The translations under genes and the position numbers were made by a program. A stretch of DNA of 64,000 nt from an uncultured Bacilli bacterium. GTDB lineage: Bacteria; Bacillota_I; Bacilli_A; RF39; UBA660. The notes below the pieces were generated by a model. It was not told where the DNA came from and searched no databases. It was given only the letters and a program-made list of their open reading frames with translations. Shown here in pieces: positions 9,142 to 18,788 of this stretch (the first letter of the stretch is position 1; every line of letters begins with the position of its first letter). Where the stretch lies: NCBI GenBank assembly GCA_944371325.1, contig CALVXO010000001.1:105389-169388 (forward strand), in the 5' to 3' direction.

Positions 9142-12100
9142 ATAATATTCATAAGTTTTTATAGCATTTTCTTTGTTTAATTTTAATAATTCATCTGCCT
9201 CATTATTAACTTTATTTAATATTGTATATCTTGTTTGTTTAGTTAAAAAATCTTCATAAAGATTGAAATCAGGATTACAATCTAAACTAAATTTAGTTAG
9301 TGGATTTCTTCTAAATAATGGAAAATAGCCACATTTTACTGCTTGTTTTTCCATATCAATACTATTTACCATACCACCTTTAATTCCATGTGAGATACAA
9401 GGAGCATAAGCAATTATAATAGCCGGTCCATTGTAACTATTAGCCTCATTAAATACTTTAATCAATTGCATTGGATTTGCTGCTAAAGATACTTGAGCTA
9501 CATAAACATTAGGATATGTCATCATCATACGAGCTAAATCTTTTTTATTTGTTTGTTTACCAGAACTCGCAAATAAAGCAACACTTCCCATTGGCGTAGC
9601 TTTGCTTGCTTGACCACCAGTATTAGAATATACTTGAGTATCAAGTACTAATATTTTAATGTTTTCACCACTTGCTAAAACATGATCAATACCAGAAAAT
9701 CCTATATCATAAGCCCAACCATCGCCACCGATAGTCCAAATGTTTCTTTTAACAATGTAATCTTTATAAGGTAATAATTCTTTATATTTATTAAAATCAA
9801 TACTATCATAATATTTTTTAGTTATATTATAATCATTAATATTATTAATATATTCATCAAATTCTTTATACTTACTCATAATATTAACTATTTTTTGTTT
9901 GTTAATTTTATCTGCTTGTAAGAAACCAAAACCATATTCAGCATTATCTTCAAATAATGAACTAGCCCAAGGTACAGTATAAGGAGTAGATGGTGCACTA
10001 GCTCCATATATTGAAGAACATCCTGTTGCATTAGCAATTACCATACTATCACCAAATAATTGTGTTAACAATTTAATATAAGCAGTTTGCCCGCATCCCG
10101 CACATGCTCCACTAAATTCAAACTTAGGTTGTTTAAACTGTGTATTTTTAACATTGTTTAAATTATTTTCTTTACAAGTTATATTTTTAGATAAATAGTC
10201 AAATACTTTTTGTTCTTCTTCAACATTTATCATTTCTTTAAATTCTAAAGCTTTATCTTTAGCTAAACATGATTTTATACATAATCCACACCCTGTACAA
10301 TCTTTAACACTTATTCCAATAATATATTTATCAATACATCTTTCTTTAATATAATCTGGTGCCTTTTCATATTCTTCATCTGATAATTGGTAAGGTCTAA
10401 TTACTCCATGAGGACATACAAATGAACACATATTACATTTTATACAGTTACTACTTATCCATTTAGGTACGAAATCAGAAATACATCTTTTTTCATCTTT
10501 ACTAGTTCCTGCTTTAAATGTTCCATCTGGCATATCTTTAAAACTAGATACTTTTAATTCATCACCTTTACGATGACGCATTGCTAAATAAACATCAACA
10601 TATTTAGGCCTTTCTTCATATTCATAATTACCATCTAATTTAATTTCTTTTAAATACTTAATAGCATTATCAATTGTAAATATATTAGCTTTAACGATTT
10701 CTTCACTTTTTAAACCAAATCTATTTTTAATATCATCTTTTAACTGATTAATAATATCATCATTTAATAGATTAGATAAATATAGTATTACTACTTCCAT
10801 AATAGTACTTATCTTATTTTTAATTCCAGCTTTTGAAGCTAATTCATATGCATTAATAATATAAAATTTAATATTTTTATTTTTAATTATATATTTAACA
10901 TCATCAGGTAAAAAATCAATTACTTCTTTTTCAGATTTAACAGTATTTAAAACAAAAATACCATTATCTTCTATTTTATTTAATATTTCATAGTCATCTA
11001 AATAAGTATCTTTTGTAACCACTATTAAAGATGGATGCTCTACATAATAAGTTGACTTTATTTTTTTATCACTAAATCTCAAATGACAATTAGTTACTCC
11101 TCCTGATTTTTTAGAATCATATTGAAAATATCCTTGAACATATTTATTAGTATTTTTACCTACTAACTTAATTAATGATTTAGAAGCACTTACCATACCA
11201 TCAGAACCATAACCATAAACTAACATTTCTAAACTATTATTTAATTTATAATCAGATTCTTTTAAACTTAAGTTAGTAACATCATCATCAATTCCAATAG
11301 TAAAATTATTTATAGGATTATCTAGCATATCATATATTGATTTAATTTGAGCAGGTGTTGTATTTTTACTTGATAATCCATATCTTCCACCCACAACACT
11401 AATATTTTTATCTTTTAATACATTTACAACATCTAAATATAATGGTTCATTATTAAACTCTTTAGTTCTATCTATTACAGCAATTTTTTCAACTGTATCA
11501 GGTAAAACATTTAAAAAGAATTTACTTGAAAATGGACGATATAAATGAACTTCAATTAAACCATATTCTTTTAAATCATCTATTACTTCTTTTATAGTTT
11601 CACAAACTGATCCCATTGCCACAATAACTTTTTTAGCATTCTTGCTTCCATAATAATTGAATGGTTTATAATTACTATTAGTTATTTTATTAATTTTTTC
11701 CATATAATTATTAACAATATCAGGAACTATATCATAATATTTATTTCTTATTTCAGTTGCTTGAAAATAAACATCATCACTTTGATTAGTTCCATAAGTT
11801 TTAGGATTATTTGGATTAATAGCCTTAGATCTAAACTCATTTAACTTATCATAATTAATTAAATTTTTGACATCATCACTCTCTAAAATATCTATCTTTT
11901 GTAATTCATGAGAAGTTCTAAATCCATCAAAAAAATGCATAAATGGTAAACTTGATTCAATTGCTGCTAAATGGGCAACTACACCTAAATAATTTGCATC
12001 ACACACATTACTAGAAGCTAACATATTAAATCCTGTTGCTCTAGTAGCATAAACATCTTGATGGTCACCCAAAATTGATAATGCATGGGTAGATAAACTA

Positions 12101-12435
12101 CGAGCTGCTACATGCATAACACAAGGTAACATTTCCCCTGCTATTTTATACATATTAGGTATCATCAATAATAATCCTTGACTTGCTGTAAAAGTACTTG
12201 TTAAAATACCTGCTCTAAGTAATCCATGAACTAACCCACTAGCACCAGCTTCACTTTGCATTTCAATTACTTTTACTTTATCTCCAAATATATTAGTTAA
12301 TCCTTTATTAGACCATTCATCCATATGTTCCGCCATTGGACTTGATGGTGTAATTGGATAAATACCTGCTGCTTCAGTAAATAAATAAGCAGCATTACTA
12401 CAAGCTTCATTTCCGTCAATAATAACTTTTTTCAA
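9118..12435 (-). CDS. nifJ: Pyruvate:ferredoxin (flavodoxin) oxidoreductase, single chain
   Basis: A cytoplasmic enzyme of about 1105 residues that oxidises pyruvate with CoA to acetyl-CoA and CO2, passing electrons to ferredoxin or flavodoxin. It is the anaerobic replacement for pyruvate dehydrogenase. In order: domain I (DGNEACS ... ITPSSPMAE), domain II with VYGYGSDGMVSA, the two-cluster ferredoxin domain (CIKCNMCSFVCP and CTGCGLCIKSC), and the TPP domain (CAGCGQTAY ... GGDGWAYDIG, SNTGGQASKATPMG). It is slightly shorter than the usual ~1170. I place the start at TTG 12435 because AAAGGTGA lies just before it; the GTG at 12444 is inside that ribosome site. It stands alone, divergent from a lipoprotein gene. 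Confidence 0.95.
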   Translation of the reverse strand: MKKVIIDGNEACSNAAYLFTEAAGIYPITPSSPMAEHMDEWSNKGLTNIFGDKVKVIEMQSEAGASGLVHGLLRAGILTSTFTASQGLLLMIPNMYKIAGEMLPCVMHVAARSLSTHALSILGDHQDVYATRATGFNMLASSNVCDANYLGVVAHLAAIESSLPFMHFFDGFRTSHELQKIDILESDDVKNLINYDKLNEFRSKAINPNNPKTYGTNQSDDVYFQATEIRNKYYDIVPDIVNNYMEKINKITNSNYKPFNYYGSKNAKKVIVAMGSVCETIKEVIDDLKEYGLIEVHLYRPFSSKFFLNVLPDTVEKIAVIDRTKEFNNEPLYLDVVNVLKDKNISVVGGRYGLSSKNTTPAQIKSIYDMLDNPINNFTIGIDDDVTNLSLKESDYKLNNSLEMLVYGYGSDGMVSASKSLIKLVGKNTNKYVQGYFQYDSKKSGGVTNCHLRFSDKKIKSTYYVEHPSLIVVTKDTYLDDYEILNKIEDNGIFVLNTVKSEKEVIDFLPDDVKYIIKNKNIKFYIINAYELASKAGIKNKISTIMEVVILYLSNLLNDDIINQLKDDIKNRFGLKSEEIVKANIFTIDNAIKYLKEIKLDGNYEYEERPKYVDVYLAMRHRKGDELKVSSFKDMPDGTFKAGTSKDEKRCISDFVPKWISSNCIKCNMCSFVCPHGVIRPYQLSDEEYEKAPDYIKERCIDKYIIGISVKDCTGCGLCIKSCLAKDKALEFKEMINVEEEQKVFDYLSKNITCKENNLNNVKNTQFKQPKFEFSGACAGCGQTAYIKLLTQLFGDSMVIANATGCSSIYGASAPSTPYTVPWASSLFEDNAEYGFGFLQADKINKQKIVNIMSKYKEFDEYINNINDYNITKKYYDSIDFNKYKELLPYKDYIVKRNIWTIGGDGWAYDIGFSGIDHVLASGENIKILVLDTQVYSNTGGQASKATPMGSVALFASSGKQTNKKDLARMMMTYPNVYVAQVSLAANPMQLIKVFNEANSYNGPAIIIAYAPCISHGIKGGMVNSIDMEKQAVKCGYFPLFRRNPLTKFSLDCNPDFNLYEDFLTKQTRYTILNKVNNEADELLKLNKENAIKTYEYYKKLSDES

Positions 12436-12466
12436 TTTAATCACCTTTATTAATTATATCATAAAT

Positions 12467-12494
12467 TTGATTTTTTTTATTAAATTGATATAAT
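12467..12494 (+). promoter_or_regulatory. Sigma-A promoter for the lipoprotein gene
   Basis: TTGATT (12467-12472), a 16-bp spacer and TATAAT (12489-12494), about 20 bases before the start codon. Confidence 0.7.
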
Positions 12495-12513
12495 ATTTCT
12501 AGGTGATGATAAT

Positions 12514-13290
12514 ATGAAATTTAAAATAATTAATACAAAAAAATTAATATGCGTTTTATTGTCAGGTTTTATTATTATTTCTATGACAGGGTGTTCAAAG
12601 ACCGATTCTAGTTTAAATAACTCTTATAATCAAGGTAATGAAGCTGAAACAGAATCTAAAGAAGATAATCTAGGTAATAGTCAAAATAACGATGTTATAA
12701 TAGACTCTAAAGAAAATAATCAAAATAATAGTTCAAGTGAAATTGAAAATAATAATACAAAAAATAGCACAGTAAATTATTCTAATAAAGATAAAACGGC
12801 TATTCAAACATTTAATAATTTAAATGATGAAATAGATAACATCTTAAAAAATGAAAATGTAGAAAATGCTAAAGACAAAGCAAAAGGAACATTCATTACA
12901 ATAGTTGATTTCATTTTTTATGATAGTGAAATAAATGGTGTAACCTTTGACGAATTAACCGATTCAGGAAAACAAAAAGTTTTAGAAATAGCTAATAAAA
13001 TTGATACAAAAATTGAAAATAAATTTCCTAATTATAAAGATACTATATCAGATACAGCAAAAGAAGCCTTTAATAAAGCAAGTGAATTAATTAAAAAAGG
13101 TTCATATAATTTAAGTGAGTTTTCTAAAGAAAAATTAGGTGAAGATAATTATAATGCTATTATTAATGCTAAAGATGAATTTATAGATTATACAAAACAA
13201 GCTATTGATATCATTGGAGATGTTGGTAGTAGTGTGTTTGAAAGTGGTAAAGAATATATTAAAAATTGGTATGAAAATTTAAAAAAATAA
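12514..13290 (+). CDS. Lipoprotein of unknown function
   Basis: A 258-residue exported protein. It starts with a lipoprotein signal peptide whose lipobox is MTGC (Cys 27). Residues 28-95 are a low-complexity Asn/Ser/Glu/Lys linker. Residues about 100-258 look alpha-helical (FNNLNDEIDNILKNENVE, then DTISDTAKEAFNKASELI and GEDNYNAIINAKDEFIDY). No family is recognised. AGGTGATG precedes the ATG. The gene is monocistronic, with a promoter upstream and a hairpin terminator downstream that is shared with the convergent PH-like gene. Confidence 0.85.
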   Translation: MKFKIINTKKLICVLLSGFIIISMTGCSKTDSSLNNSYNQGNEAETESKEDNLGNSQNNDVIIDSKENNQNNSSSEIENNNTKNSTVNYSNKDKTAIQTFNNLNDEIDNILKNENVENAKDKAKGTFITIVDFIFYDSEINGVTFDELTDSGKQKVLEIANKIDTKIENKFPNYKDTISDTAKEAFNKASELIKKGSYNLSEFSKEKLGEDNYNAIINAKDEFIDYTKQAIDIIGDVGSSVFESGKEYIKNWYENLKK

Positions 13291-13318
13291 TTATGCTATT
13301 TAACATAATTATTTTTTT
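13282..13318. terminator. Bidirectional terminator between convergent genes
   Basis: A stem AAAAAATAATTATG / CATAATTATTTTTT (13282-13295 with 13304-13317), giving a T run on both strands. It serves the lipoprotein gene and the PH-like gene. Confidence 0.8.
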
Positions 13319-13692
13319 GTTATTTCAGTATATAATAATCTCAATTCCTTTTTATCATTAGGTTTCATTCTAGAAAAATCTAGTCTTATTTGATAACCAC
13401 TATCAAATGAAATCAACAATTTTGCACGATTTAACCCAAACATAACAGCACTTGTAGAAATAGAATCATAAGGTAAAATATGTATTTTTTTATTTCGAGT
13501 ATAAGGAGTTACATCAAATAAAATCATTCTTTTATCAGTAAAAACTGCATGATCTCTAGAAGTTTTATAAGCCGCTAAAATATTTTCATCATCTAAAACA
13601 TAATCTAAAACGTATTTAGGTAATTCACCAACTTCAATTTTTCTGTTAAAATTGAAGTATTTTGTTAATTCTTTAAATTTAATATATGCCAC
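13309..13692 (-). CDS. Bacterial PH-domain-like protein
   Basis: A 127-residue soluble protein. The core LDDENILAAYKTSRDHAVFTD, KRMILFDVT, then a Lys/His-rich strand and PYDSISTSAV resembles the bacterial pleckstrin-homology fold (bPH/YvbH type), which usually mediates protein or membrane contacts. I prefer the GTG at 13692, which follows AGGTGA. The ATG at 13734 lies inside lepB and has no ribosome site. It is 8 bases downstream of lepB, so probably translated from the same mRNA. Confidence 0.75.
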   Translation of the reverse strand: MAYIKFKELTKYFNFNRKIEVGELPKYVLDYVLDDENILAAYKTSRDHAVFTDKRMILFDVTPYTRNKKIHILPYDSISTSAVMFGLNRAKLLISFDSGYQIRLDFSRMKPNDKKELRLLYTEITKK

Positions 13693-13700
13693 ACTATCAC

Positions 13701-14234
13701 CTACTTCACTAATTTGAATCCACTTAATGGCCAAATTCTAATAAATACTTTGCCAATAATATCTTCTTTTTTTATTAAACCTACTTCTTTACTCCTGCTA
13801 TCTAAAGAATTACCCCTATTATCTCCTAATACCAAATACATATCATCTGGTATTACTTCATAACCTAAATCCTCCAAATTAAAATCTTCGGTAACTAAAC
13901 CTTCAACTATATTTTCTTTATAAGGATTACCATTTATATATAAAATATTATCTTTATAATAAATTGATTCTCCAGGTAACCCAATTACTCTTTTTATTAA
14001 ATATTTACTTCCATCATATTTAAGTGAAATAACATCATTCCTTTTAACATCAAATAAATGATAATGAAATTTATTTAATATTAGAACATCACCTTCGTTT
14101 AATGTTGGTTGCATAGAAGGACCAACTACTTGCTGTAAAGTTACTACATATATAACAACTATTAAAACAACCAAAATAACAATTATATATCCTAACATAT
14201 CTTTAAAAAACTCTTTTATTTCTCTAAAATCCAT
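13701..14234 (-). CDS. lepB: Signal peptidase I
   Basis: A 177-residue membrane protease that removes signal peptides from exported proteins. One N-terminal membrane segment (about residues 12-33) is followed by the Ser nucleophile motif GPSMQPTL, the general-base Lys motif YLIKRVIGLPGE and the conserved box LGDNRGNSLDSR. Length matches the Gram-positive family. It is followed by the PH-like gene and lies downstream of the division cluster on the same strand, 52 bases after pbpB. Confidence 0.96.
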   Translation of the reverse strand: MDFREIKEFFKDMLGYIIVILVVLIVVIYVVTLQQVVGPSMQPTLNEGDVLILNKFHYHLFDVKRNDVISLKYDGSKYLIKRVIGLPGESIYYKDNILYINGNPYKENIVEGLVTEDFNLEDLGYEVIPDDMYLVLGDNRGNSLDSRSKEVGLIKKEDIIGKVFIRIWPLSGFKLVK

Positions 14235-14286
14235 TATAATCGCCTTCCATAAATATTATTACTAAATATGGCTAAAAAGTCAATAT

Positions 14287-16425
14287 TTATTCATCTTGTT
14301 TTAATATTAATTTTATTTTATCTGTTATATTCTCTCCCGCTTTAATACTTTGCTCAGTAACAAAACCATATCCTTCTATTTCATAATCAATATCTAGTAA
14401 TTCAAGTAAAGATACAGCTTCTATTCTTGAATAACCAATTAATGATGGCATTTTAATATTAGTATCATTAGTTAGTAAAAATATTTTATCATCAGTTACT
14501 AATGTAGTATTTTTAGGATACTGATCTATTATTTTATTACCATTTCCTAAAACAACTACATCTAATCCATCTAATTTTTTTAAAACATCTTCTTTATTTA
14601 GATTAGTGTAATCTTTTATTTCATATGATGAGACATCACTATCATCTTTCTTTTCTGTAATCATCCCTTTATATTTAGCTATTGATTCTATTATTGATTG
14701 AGTCATTGTTTTAAGACCTATGTTAGAACCATTATTAGGTCTTTTAACAGATACAAATATTATTATTTCTGGATCATCTTTAGGGAACATTCCAGAAAAA
14801 GAATATAATTTGTCTAACCATCCTGTCAAATATCCTCCATTAACTGAATCATATATTTCAGCAGTTCCTGTTTTTCCTAAAACATCTAATCCATCAACCA
14901 TATAAGCTGTACCTATAGCCCCACCTTCAACATCATTTACCGCATTATACATAAGTTCTTTTATTTTATCTACTGTTGCTTGACTAACAATTCTATCACT
15001 TTTTTTAACCTGTCTTTCATAAGTTGTTTCACCATTTGTTACTATCTTACTTACAATATTTGGTTTAACCATATAGCCATCATTAGCAATTATACTTAAA
15101 GCTTGTAAATGTTGAATTGGAGTTGTTGTAATACCTTGCCCATAAGAAGCAGCTGCAACTTCAACGGGATAGTTAAACACTAAGCTTCCTGATAATTCCC
15201 TTGGTAATTCAATACCTGTTGTATTTCCAAAACCATATTTTGTAAAGCAATCTTTCAAATCATCTTTAGTTAGAAAATTTTGCATAATATTAACAGTCGC
15301 TACGTTACTAGACATTTCAAAGCCATAATCATATGTTATACTTCCCCAACCATATTTATTCCAATCATAAATCTTTGTTCCTTCTATATCAATAACACCA
15401 GAATCATATTTTTGATCTCCCTTATATGTTCCTTTTTCTATTGCACACATATAAGTAAATATTTTCATAACACTTCCTGGTTCATAAACGAACGATGTTA
15501 AAGGGTTTTCATAATTAACTAAATTTAATTTATTTGGATCAAACGAAGGAGAAGCTGATGAAGCTAAAATGTCACCTGTTTTAGCATCCATAACATTAAC
15601 AGTTACCCATTCAGGTTCATATTTATCAACCATTTCATTTAATTCTGCTTCTACTATTCTTTGAACGTTAGAATCAATTGTTAAATAAATGTCACTACCA
15701 TCAACTGCATCAACTTTATCTTCTTTTGTATCAGGAATTTTATATCCATATCGATCTTGTTGATAGCTTATATATCCATTAATTCCTTTTAATATTTCAT
15801 CATATTTTACTTCAATACCTAATTCCCCTTCAATAACAACTTCTGTTTTTTTCACATCATCTACAACAACTTCTACTTCCTTTTTTTTAGCATAGCCAAC
15901 TATATAAGAAGCAAAATCACCATTTGGATAATATCTTTTGTAACTTTCAATGAAATCTATGCCTGGTAAATTTAAATCTTCAATTTGTTTTTTTAATATT
16001 TCAGAAATACCTCTACCACCTGGGCCTAATTCAACTTGATATTTATCTTGATTTAATAATTCTAATAAAGTATCAACTTCCATATTTAATAAAGGAGATA
16101 ACATTTCTGCCGTTCTTTGTTTATCTTTAACATGATATAAAGTTTCAGATGATCCAGTTCTACTTTCATCTAAATATGCTATTACAGTATAACTAGATAC
16201 ATCATTAGCCAAAATATCACCTTGTGAATCATAAATAGTACCACGTTTAGCATGCAAAGTAGAAGAATAAGTATTACGATTAGATGCAAATTCTTGCATA
16301 TTTATTCCATATACATTAGGAGATAAAGAAAGATATAAATATTGTAAAAATAAGACAAAAATAAAAACAAGAAATATACAAAAAACTATCATGGGAGTTC
16401 TCCATTTAATACTTCTTGTTTTCAT
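14287..16425 (-). CDS. pbpB: Division transpeptidase with C-terminal PASTA domains (class B PBP)
   Basis: A 712-residue class B penicillin-binding protein that cross-links septal peptidoglycan. It has one N-terminal membrane anchor (about 12-33), a dimerisation domain and a transpeptidase domain with SVMK (Ser 318), SSN (372-374) and KTGTAE (about 518). Two PASTA-like modules follow at about 605-655 and 656-712. Position right after ftsL identifies it as the division enzyme (B. subtilis pbpB/FtsI). A SpoVD-like sporulation role is an alternative, since only one such gene is present in this cluster. AGAGGTGATAAT precedes the start. Confidence 0.94.
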   Translation of the reverse strand: MKTRSIKWRTPMIVFCIFLVFIFVLFLQYLYLSLSPNVYGINMQEFASNRNTYSSTLHAKRGTIYDSQGDILANDVSSYTVIAYLDESRTGSSETLYHVKDKQRTAEMLSPLLNMEVDTLLELLNQDKYQVELGPGGRGISEILKKQIEDLNLPGIDFIESYKRYYPNGDFASYIVGYAKKKEVEVVVDDVKKTEVVIEGELGIEVKYDEILKGINGYISYQQDRYGYKIPDTKEDKVDAVDGSDIYLTIDSNVQRIVEAELNEMVDKYEPEWVTVNVMDAKTGDILASSASPSFDPNKLNLVNYENPLTSFVYEPGSVMKIFTYMCAIEKGTYKGDQKYDSGVIDIEGTKIYDWNKYGWGSITYDYGFEMSSNVATVNIMQNFLTKDDLKDCFTKYGFGNTTGIELPRELSGSLVFNYPVEVAAASYGQGITTTPIQHLQALSIIANDGYMVKPNIVSKIVTNGETTYERQVKKSDRIVSQATVDKIKELMYNAVNDVEGGAIGTAYMVDGLDVLGKTGTAEIYDSVNGGYLTGWLDKLYSFSGMFPKDDPEIIIFVSVKRPNNGSNIGLKTMTQSIIESIAKYKGMITEKKDDSDVSSYEIKDYTNLNKEDVLKKLDGLDVVVLGNGNKIIDQYPKNTTLVTDDKIFLLTNDTNIKMPSLIGYSRIEAVSLLELLDIDYEIEGYGFVTEQSIKAGENITDKIKLILKQDE

Positions 16426-16436
16426 ATTATCACCTC

Positions 16437-16724
16437 TTAATCACCTATAACAACTATATTATCATTATTATACGCCAATCCTAAATCTTTTACAACTTTT
16501 GATACATTATCAAATGATGTTAATTCATTTACTTGCATAGTTAAACTTTCAACTGTTTTTTCTTCACTTGAAATTTCATATCTAATCTTTTCATTACTCA
16601 TTTTGTAATTTCCAATACTAGCCCCAAAAAATATTTTAATAACTACAGCTAATGTAAAACATAATACACCACAAAAATATAATAATTTTTCTCCTTTAGT
16701 TATCCCTTTTTTCTTTCTTGCCAT
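16437..16724 (-). CDS. ftsL: Cell division protein FtsL
   Basis: A 95-residue bitopic protein: basic N-terminus (MARKKKG), one membrane segment (about 14-34) and a short extracellular coiled coil (EKIRYEISSEEKTVESLTMQ, about 45-64). Sequence is weakly conserved in this family, so the call rests on topology, size and position between rsmH and pbpB. It acts in the divisome with DivIB and DivIC. It follows rsmH by 3 bases. Confidence 0.9.
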   Translation of the reverse strand: MARKKKGITKGEKLLYFCGVLCFTLAVVIKIFFGASIGNYKMSNEKIRYEISSEEKTVESLTMQVNELTSFDNVSKVVKDLGLAYNNDNIVVIGD

Positions 16725-16727
16725 AAT

Positions 16728-17636
16728 TTATCTTACCCTTTCAATTATTCTTAATTTAGCACTTCTTGCTCGATTATTATTATTTAATTCATCATCACTT
16801 GGATCAATATTACCAACGATCTTATATTTAGGTTGGTATTCAATAGGTATAATTGGTAAATTTTTCAAATTTTTATCTACTTTACTTACTTCATCAAATA
16901 TTCTTTTACATATTTTGTCTTCCAAAGAATGAAAAGTAATAACTTCAATTCTACCACCAACTTTAATTAAATCTAATGCTTGTCTTAAACTTTTTTCAAA
17001 TACATTTAATTCATCATTAACTTCGATTCTAATAGCTTGAAATACTTTTCTAGCTGGATGCTTTTCCTTTTTATAACTAAATGGCACATTATTTTTAATT
17101 ACTTCAGTTAATTCTAAAGTAGTTGTGATTGGTCTATTTTTAATAATACCTTTAGCAATTGATAAAGCATATTTTTCTTCACCATATTTTTTAAAAATAT
17201 CAACTAATTTAGTTAAATCATAATTATTAACTACATAATAAGCATCTAATTCTTGATCTTGATTCATTCTCATATCTAATCTTGCATCTTGATGAAAACT
17301 AAATCCTCTTTCTTTTTCATCTAATTGTGGACTAGATACTCCTAAATCATATAAAATAGAATCAACTTCATTAATATTTAATTTGTTTAATTCATCTTTC
17401 AAATTAACAAAATTACTATTAATTATTTTATAATTTTCACCTATTTCTTTTAATTTTAAGTTAGCTTTATTAATAGCTTCCTTATCTTGATCAAACGCAT
17501 ATAAATATCCCTTTTTTATTCTTTTTAATATTTCACTACTATGTCCAGCATACCCTAAAGTACAGTCGACAACAATACTATCTTCTTTTAAATTTAAATT
17601 ATTAATACATTCTTTTAATAAAACACTTATATGCAT
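16728..17636 (-). CDS. rsmH: 16S rRNA (cytosine-1402 N4) methyltransferase
   Basis: A 302-residue SAM-dependent enzyme that methylates C1402 in the ribosomal P site. Motifs are HISVLLKECI at the start, VDCTLGYAGHSSEIL, LGVSSPQLDEKERGFSF, ARKVFQAIRIEVN and VITFHSLEDKI near the end. Length is typical. It is the second gene of the mraZ cluster, 8 bases after mraZ. Confidence 0.97.
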   Translation of the reverse strand: MHISVLLKECINNLNLKEDSIVVDCTLGYAGHSSEILKRIKKGYLYAFDQDKEAINKANLKLKEIGENYKIINSNFVNLKDELNKLNINEVDSILYDLGVSSPQLDEKERGFSFHQDARLDMRMNQDQELDAYYVVNNYDLTKLVDIFKKYGEEKYALSIAKGIIKNRPITTTLELTEVIKNNVPFSYKKEKHPARKVFQAIRIEVNDELNVFEKSLRQALDLIKVGGRIEVITFHSLEDKICKRIFDEVSKVDKNLKNLPIIPIEYQPKYKIVGNIDPSDDELNNNNRARSAKLRIIERVR

Positions 17637-17644
17637 AAATCACC

Positions 17645-18073
17645 TTAAATATTTGGAGCGAACAACTTATCAGCTATATCAGATATAGAATCTTCATTAT
17701 CTAATAAGAATTGTTCAAATCTTTCCTTACTCCATATTTCCAATCTATCATTAACACCGATTATAACACATTCTTTTTTTAAATCAGCATATTTAATAAG
17801 TGGACTAGGTATATTTAATCTTCCTTGTTTATCAAATTCTCCTATAATAGCTCCTGATAAGAAAAATCTTAAATAGTTTCTAGCGTCTTTAGTGTTTGGT
17901 AATTCTTTATATTTATTAGCAATATTATTCCATTCTTCTTTCGGATAAATAAATAAACAACCATCTAAACCTTTAGTTACAATAAATTGTTCACCTAATT
18001 CATATCTTAATTTTGATGGAATAGTTATTCTTCCTTTATCATCAATTGTATGATGATATTCCCCCATAAACAT
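17645..18073 (-). CDS. mraZ: Transcriptional regulator MraZ
   Basis: A 142-residue DNA-binding protein made of two AbrB/SpoVT-like halves (MFMGEYHHTIDDKGRITIPS and GEFDKQGRLNIPS). In known systems MraZ binds direct repeats before its own gene and controls the division cluster. I start it at the ATG at 18073 (GGGTGAT upstream); the GTG at 18082 is part of the ribosome site. The candidate operator lies just upstream. Confidence 0.96.
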   Translation of the reverse strand: MFMGEYHHTIDDKGRITIPSKLRYELGEQFIVTKGLDGCLFIYPKEEWNNIANKYKELPNTKDARNYLRFFLSGAIIGEFDKQGRLNIPSPLIKYADLKKECVIIGVNDRLEIWSKERFEQFLLDNEDSISDIADKLFAPNI

Positions 18074-18083
18074 AATTATCACC

Positions 18084-18116
18084 CACTTTTTGACACCTTA
18101 TACCACTCTATACCAA
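18084..18116 (-). promoter_or_regulatory. Candidate MraZ operator: four repeats at 10-bp spacing
   Basis: On the minus strand, TTGGTATAGA, GTGGTATAAG, GTGTCAAAAA and GTGGGTGATA follow each other exactly 10 bases apart (core trinucleotides at 18114, 18104, 18094 and 18084). MraZ in E. coli and Mycoplasma is known to bind G-rich direct repeats with a 10-bp period. The array starts right after the -10 box and covers the transcription start and ribosome site, so binding would block both. Confidence 0.8.
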
Positions 18117-18117
18117 C

Positions 18118-18146
18118 ATTTTACTCTTTTTATTAATATTTGTAAA
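18118..18146 (-). promoter_or_regulatory. Sigma-A promoter of the mraZ-rsmH-ftsL-pbpB cluster
   Basis: TTTACA (18141-18146), a 17-bp spacer and TAAAAT (18118-18123). The predicted transcription start is near 18111, within the MraZ repeats. Confidence 0.75.
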
Positions 18147-18214
18147 GATATTTGTGTAAACTTTTACAAAATAAAAAAGCATAACCAGTTATTTTTTTTA
18201 CTTTAAACTTTTTT

Positions 18215-18245
18215 CAAAAAAAAGATGCGCAATTAACGCATCTTT
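18215..18245 (-). terminator. Terminator of the prepilin-like gene
   Basis: A 9-bp GC-containing stem AAAGATGCG / CGCATCTTT (18221-18229 with 18237-18245), followed on the minus strand by a T run. It isolates the mraZ promoter from transcription upstream. Confidence 0.85.
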
Positions 18246-18305
18246 AACATTGAATATAAAGTTTTAAATTAGCAAATAAATTAATATAGTATATTTTAAT
18301 CACGT

Positions 18306-18788
18306 TTATTTTAGTGTATATGGTGATTGAGCAGTACCTTCACCACCAGTGAAAGTTAAGCCTGATTTAAGATAAATAATCGGGCGAACTCCAAAAGATG
18401 TATCTTTTAGACCAACTAACTTCCCGTTATAAACTGCTAAAATTTCAGTAGAACTAAGTCTATTCATTGTACAATAAAGATAAGATACTGTTGGATTTTC
18501 TATTGTATTTACATCTACAATTGTTTTGTCAATTGATGTTCCTAAATCGATGTCGTTAGAGCTAAACATTTCTCCTACTGTTGGCAATCCGACACTTGAT
18601 TCTAAAAATTCATCTTGAACATCCTTATAACTTGATGCTTGTGGATAATCTCCTATATAAAATGTTTTATTTTTTGTATATCTATACATATCACTTATTC
18701 CTTCTATAAATTTATTCAATGAAGTATATATTGTATGACTTGTAGTTATTGTAACAGTACTTCCATATTTACTAGTATTAGGTAGTAA
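18306..18788 (-). pseudogene. C-terminal part of the prepilin-like gene after an in-frame TGA
   Basis: 160 codons in the same frame as the gene at 18789-19946, separated from it only by a TGA at 18789-18791. Reading through would give a protein of about 546 residues. The fragment contains FYIGDYPQASSY, GLPTVGEMF and FGVRPIIYLKSGL, parallel to the module in the first part (GLPDIQQI, GVRAVIKISD). The only internal start (TTG 18719) has no ribosome site, so separate translation is unlikely. Probably a nonsense mutation; readthrough or a sequencing error cannot be excluded. Confidence 0.7.
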
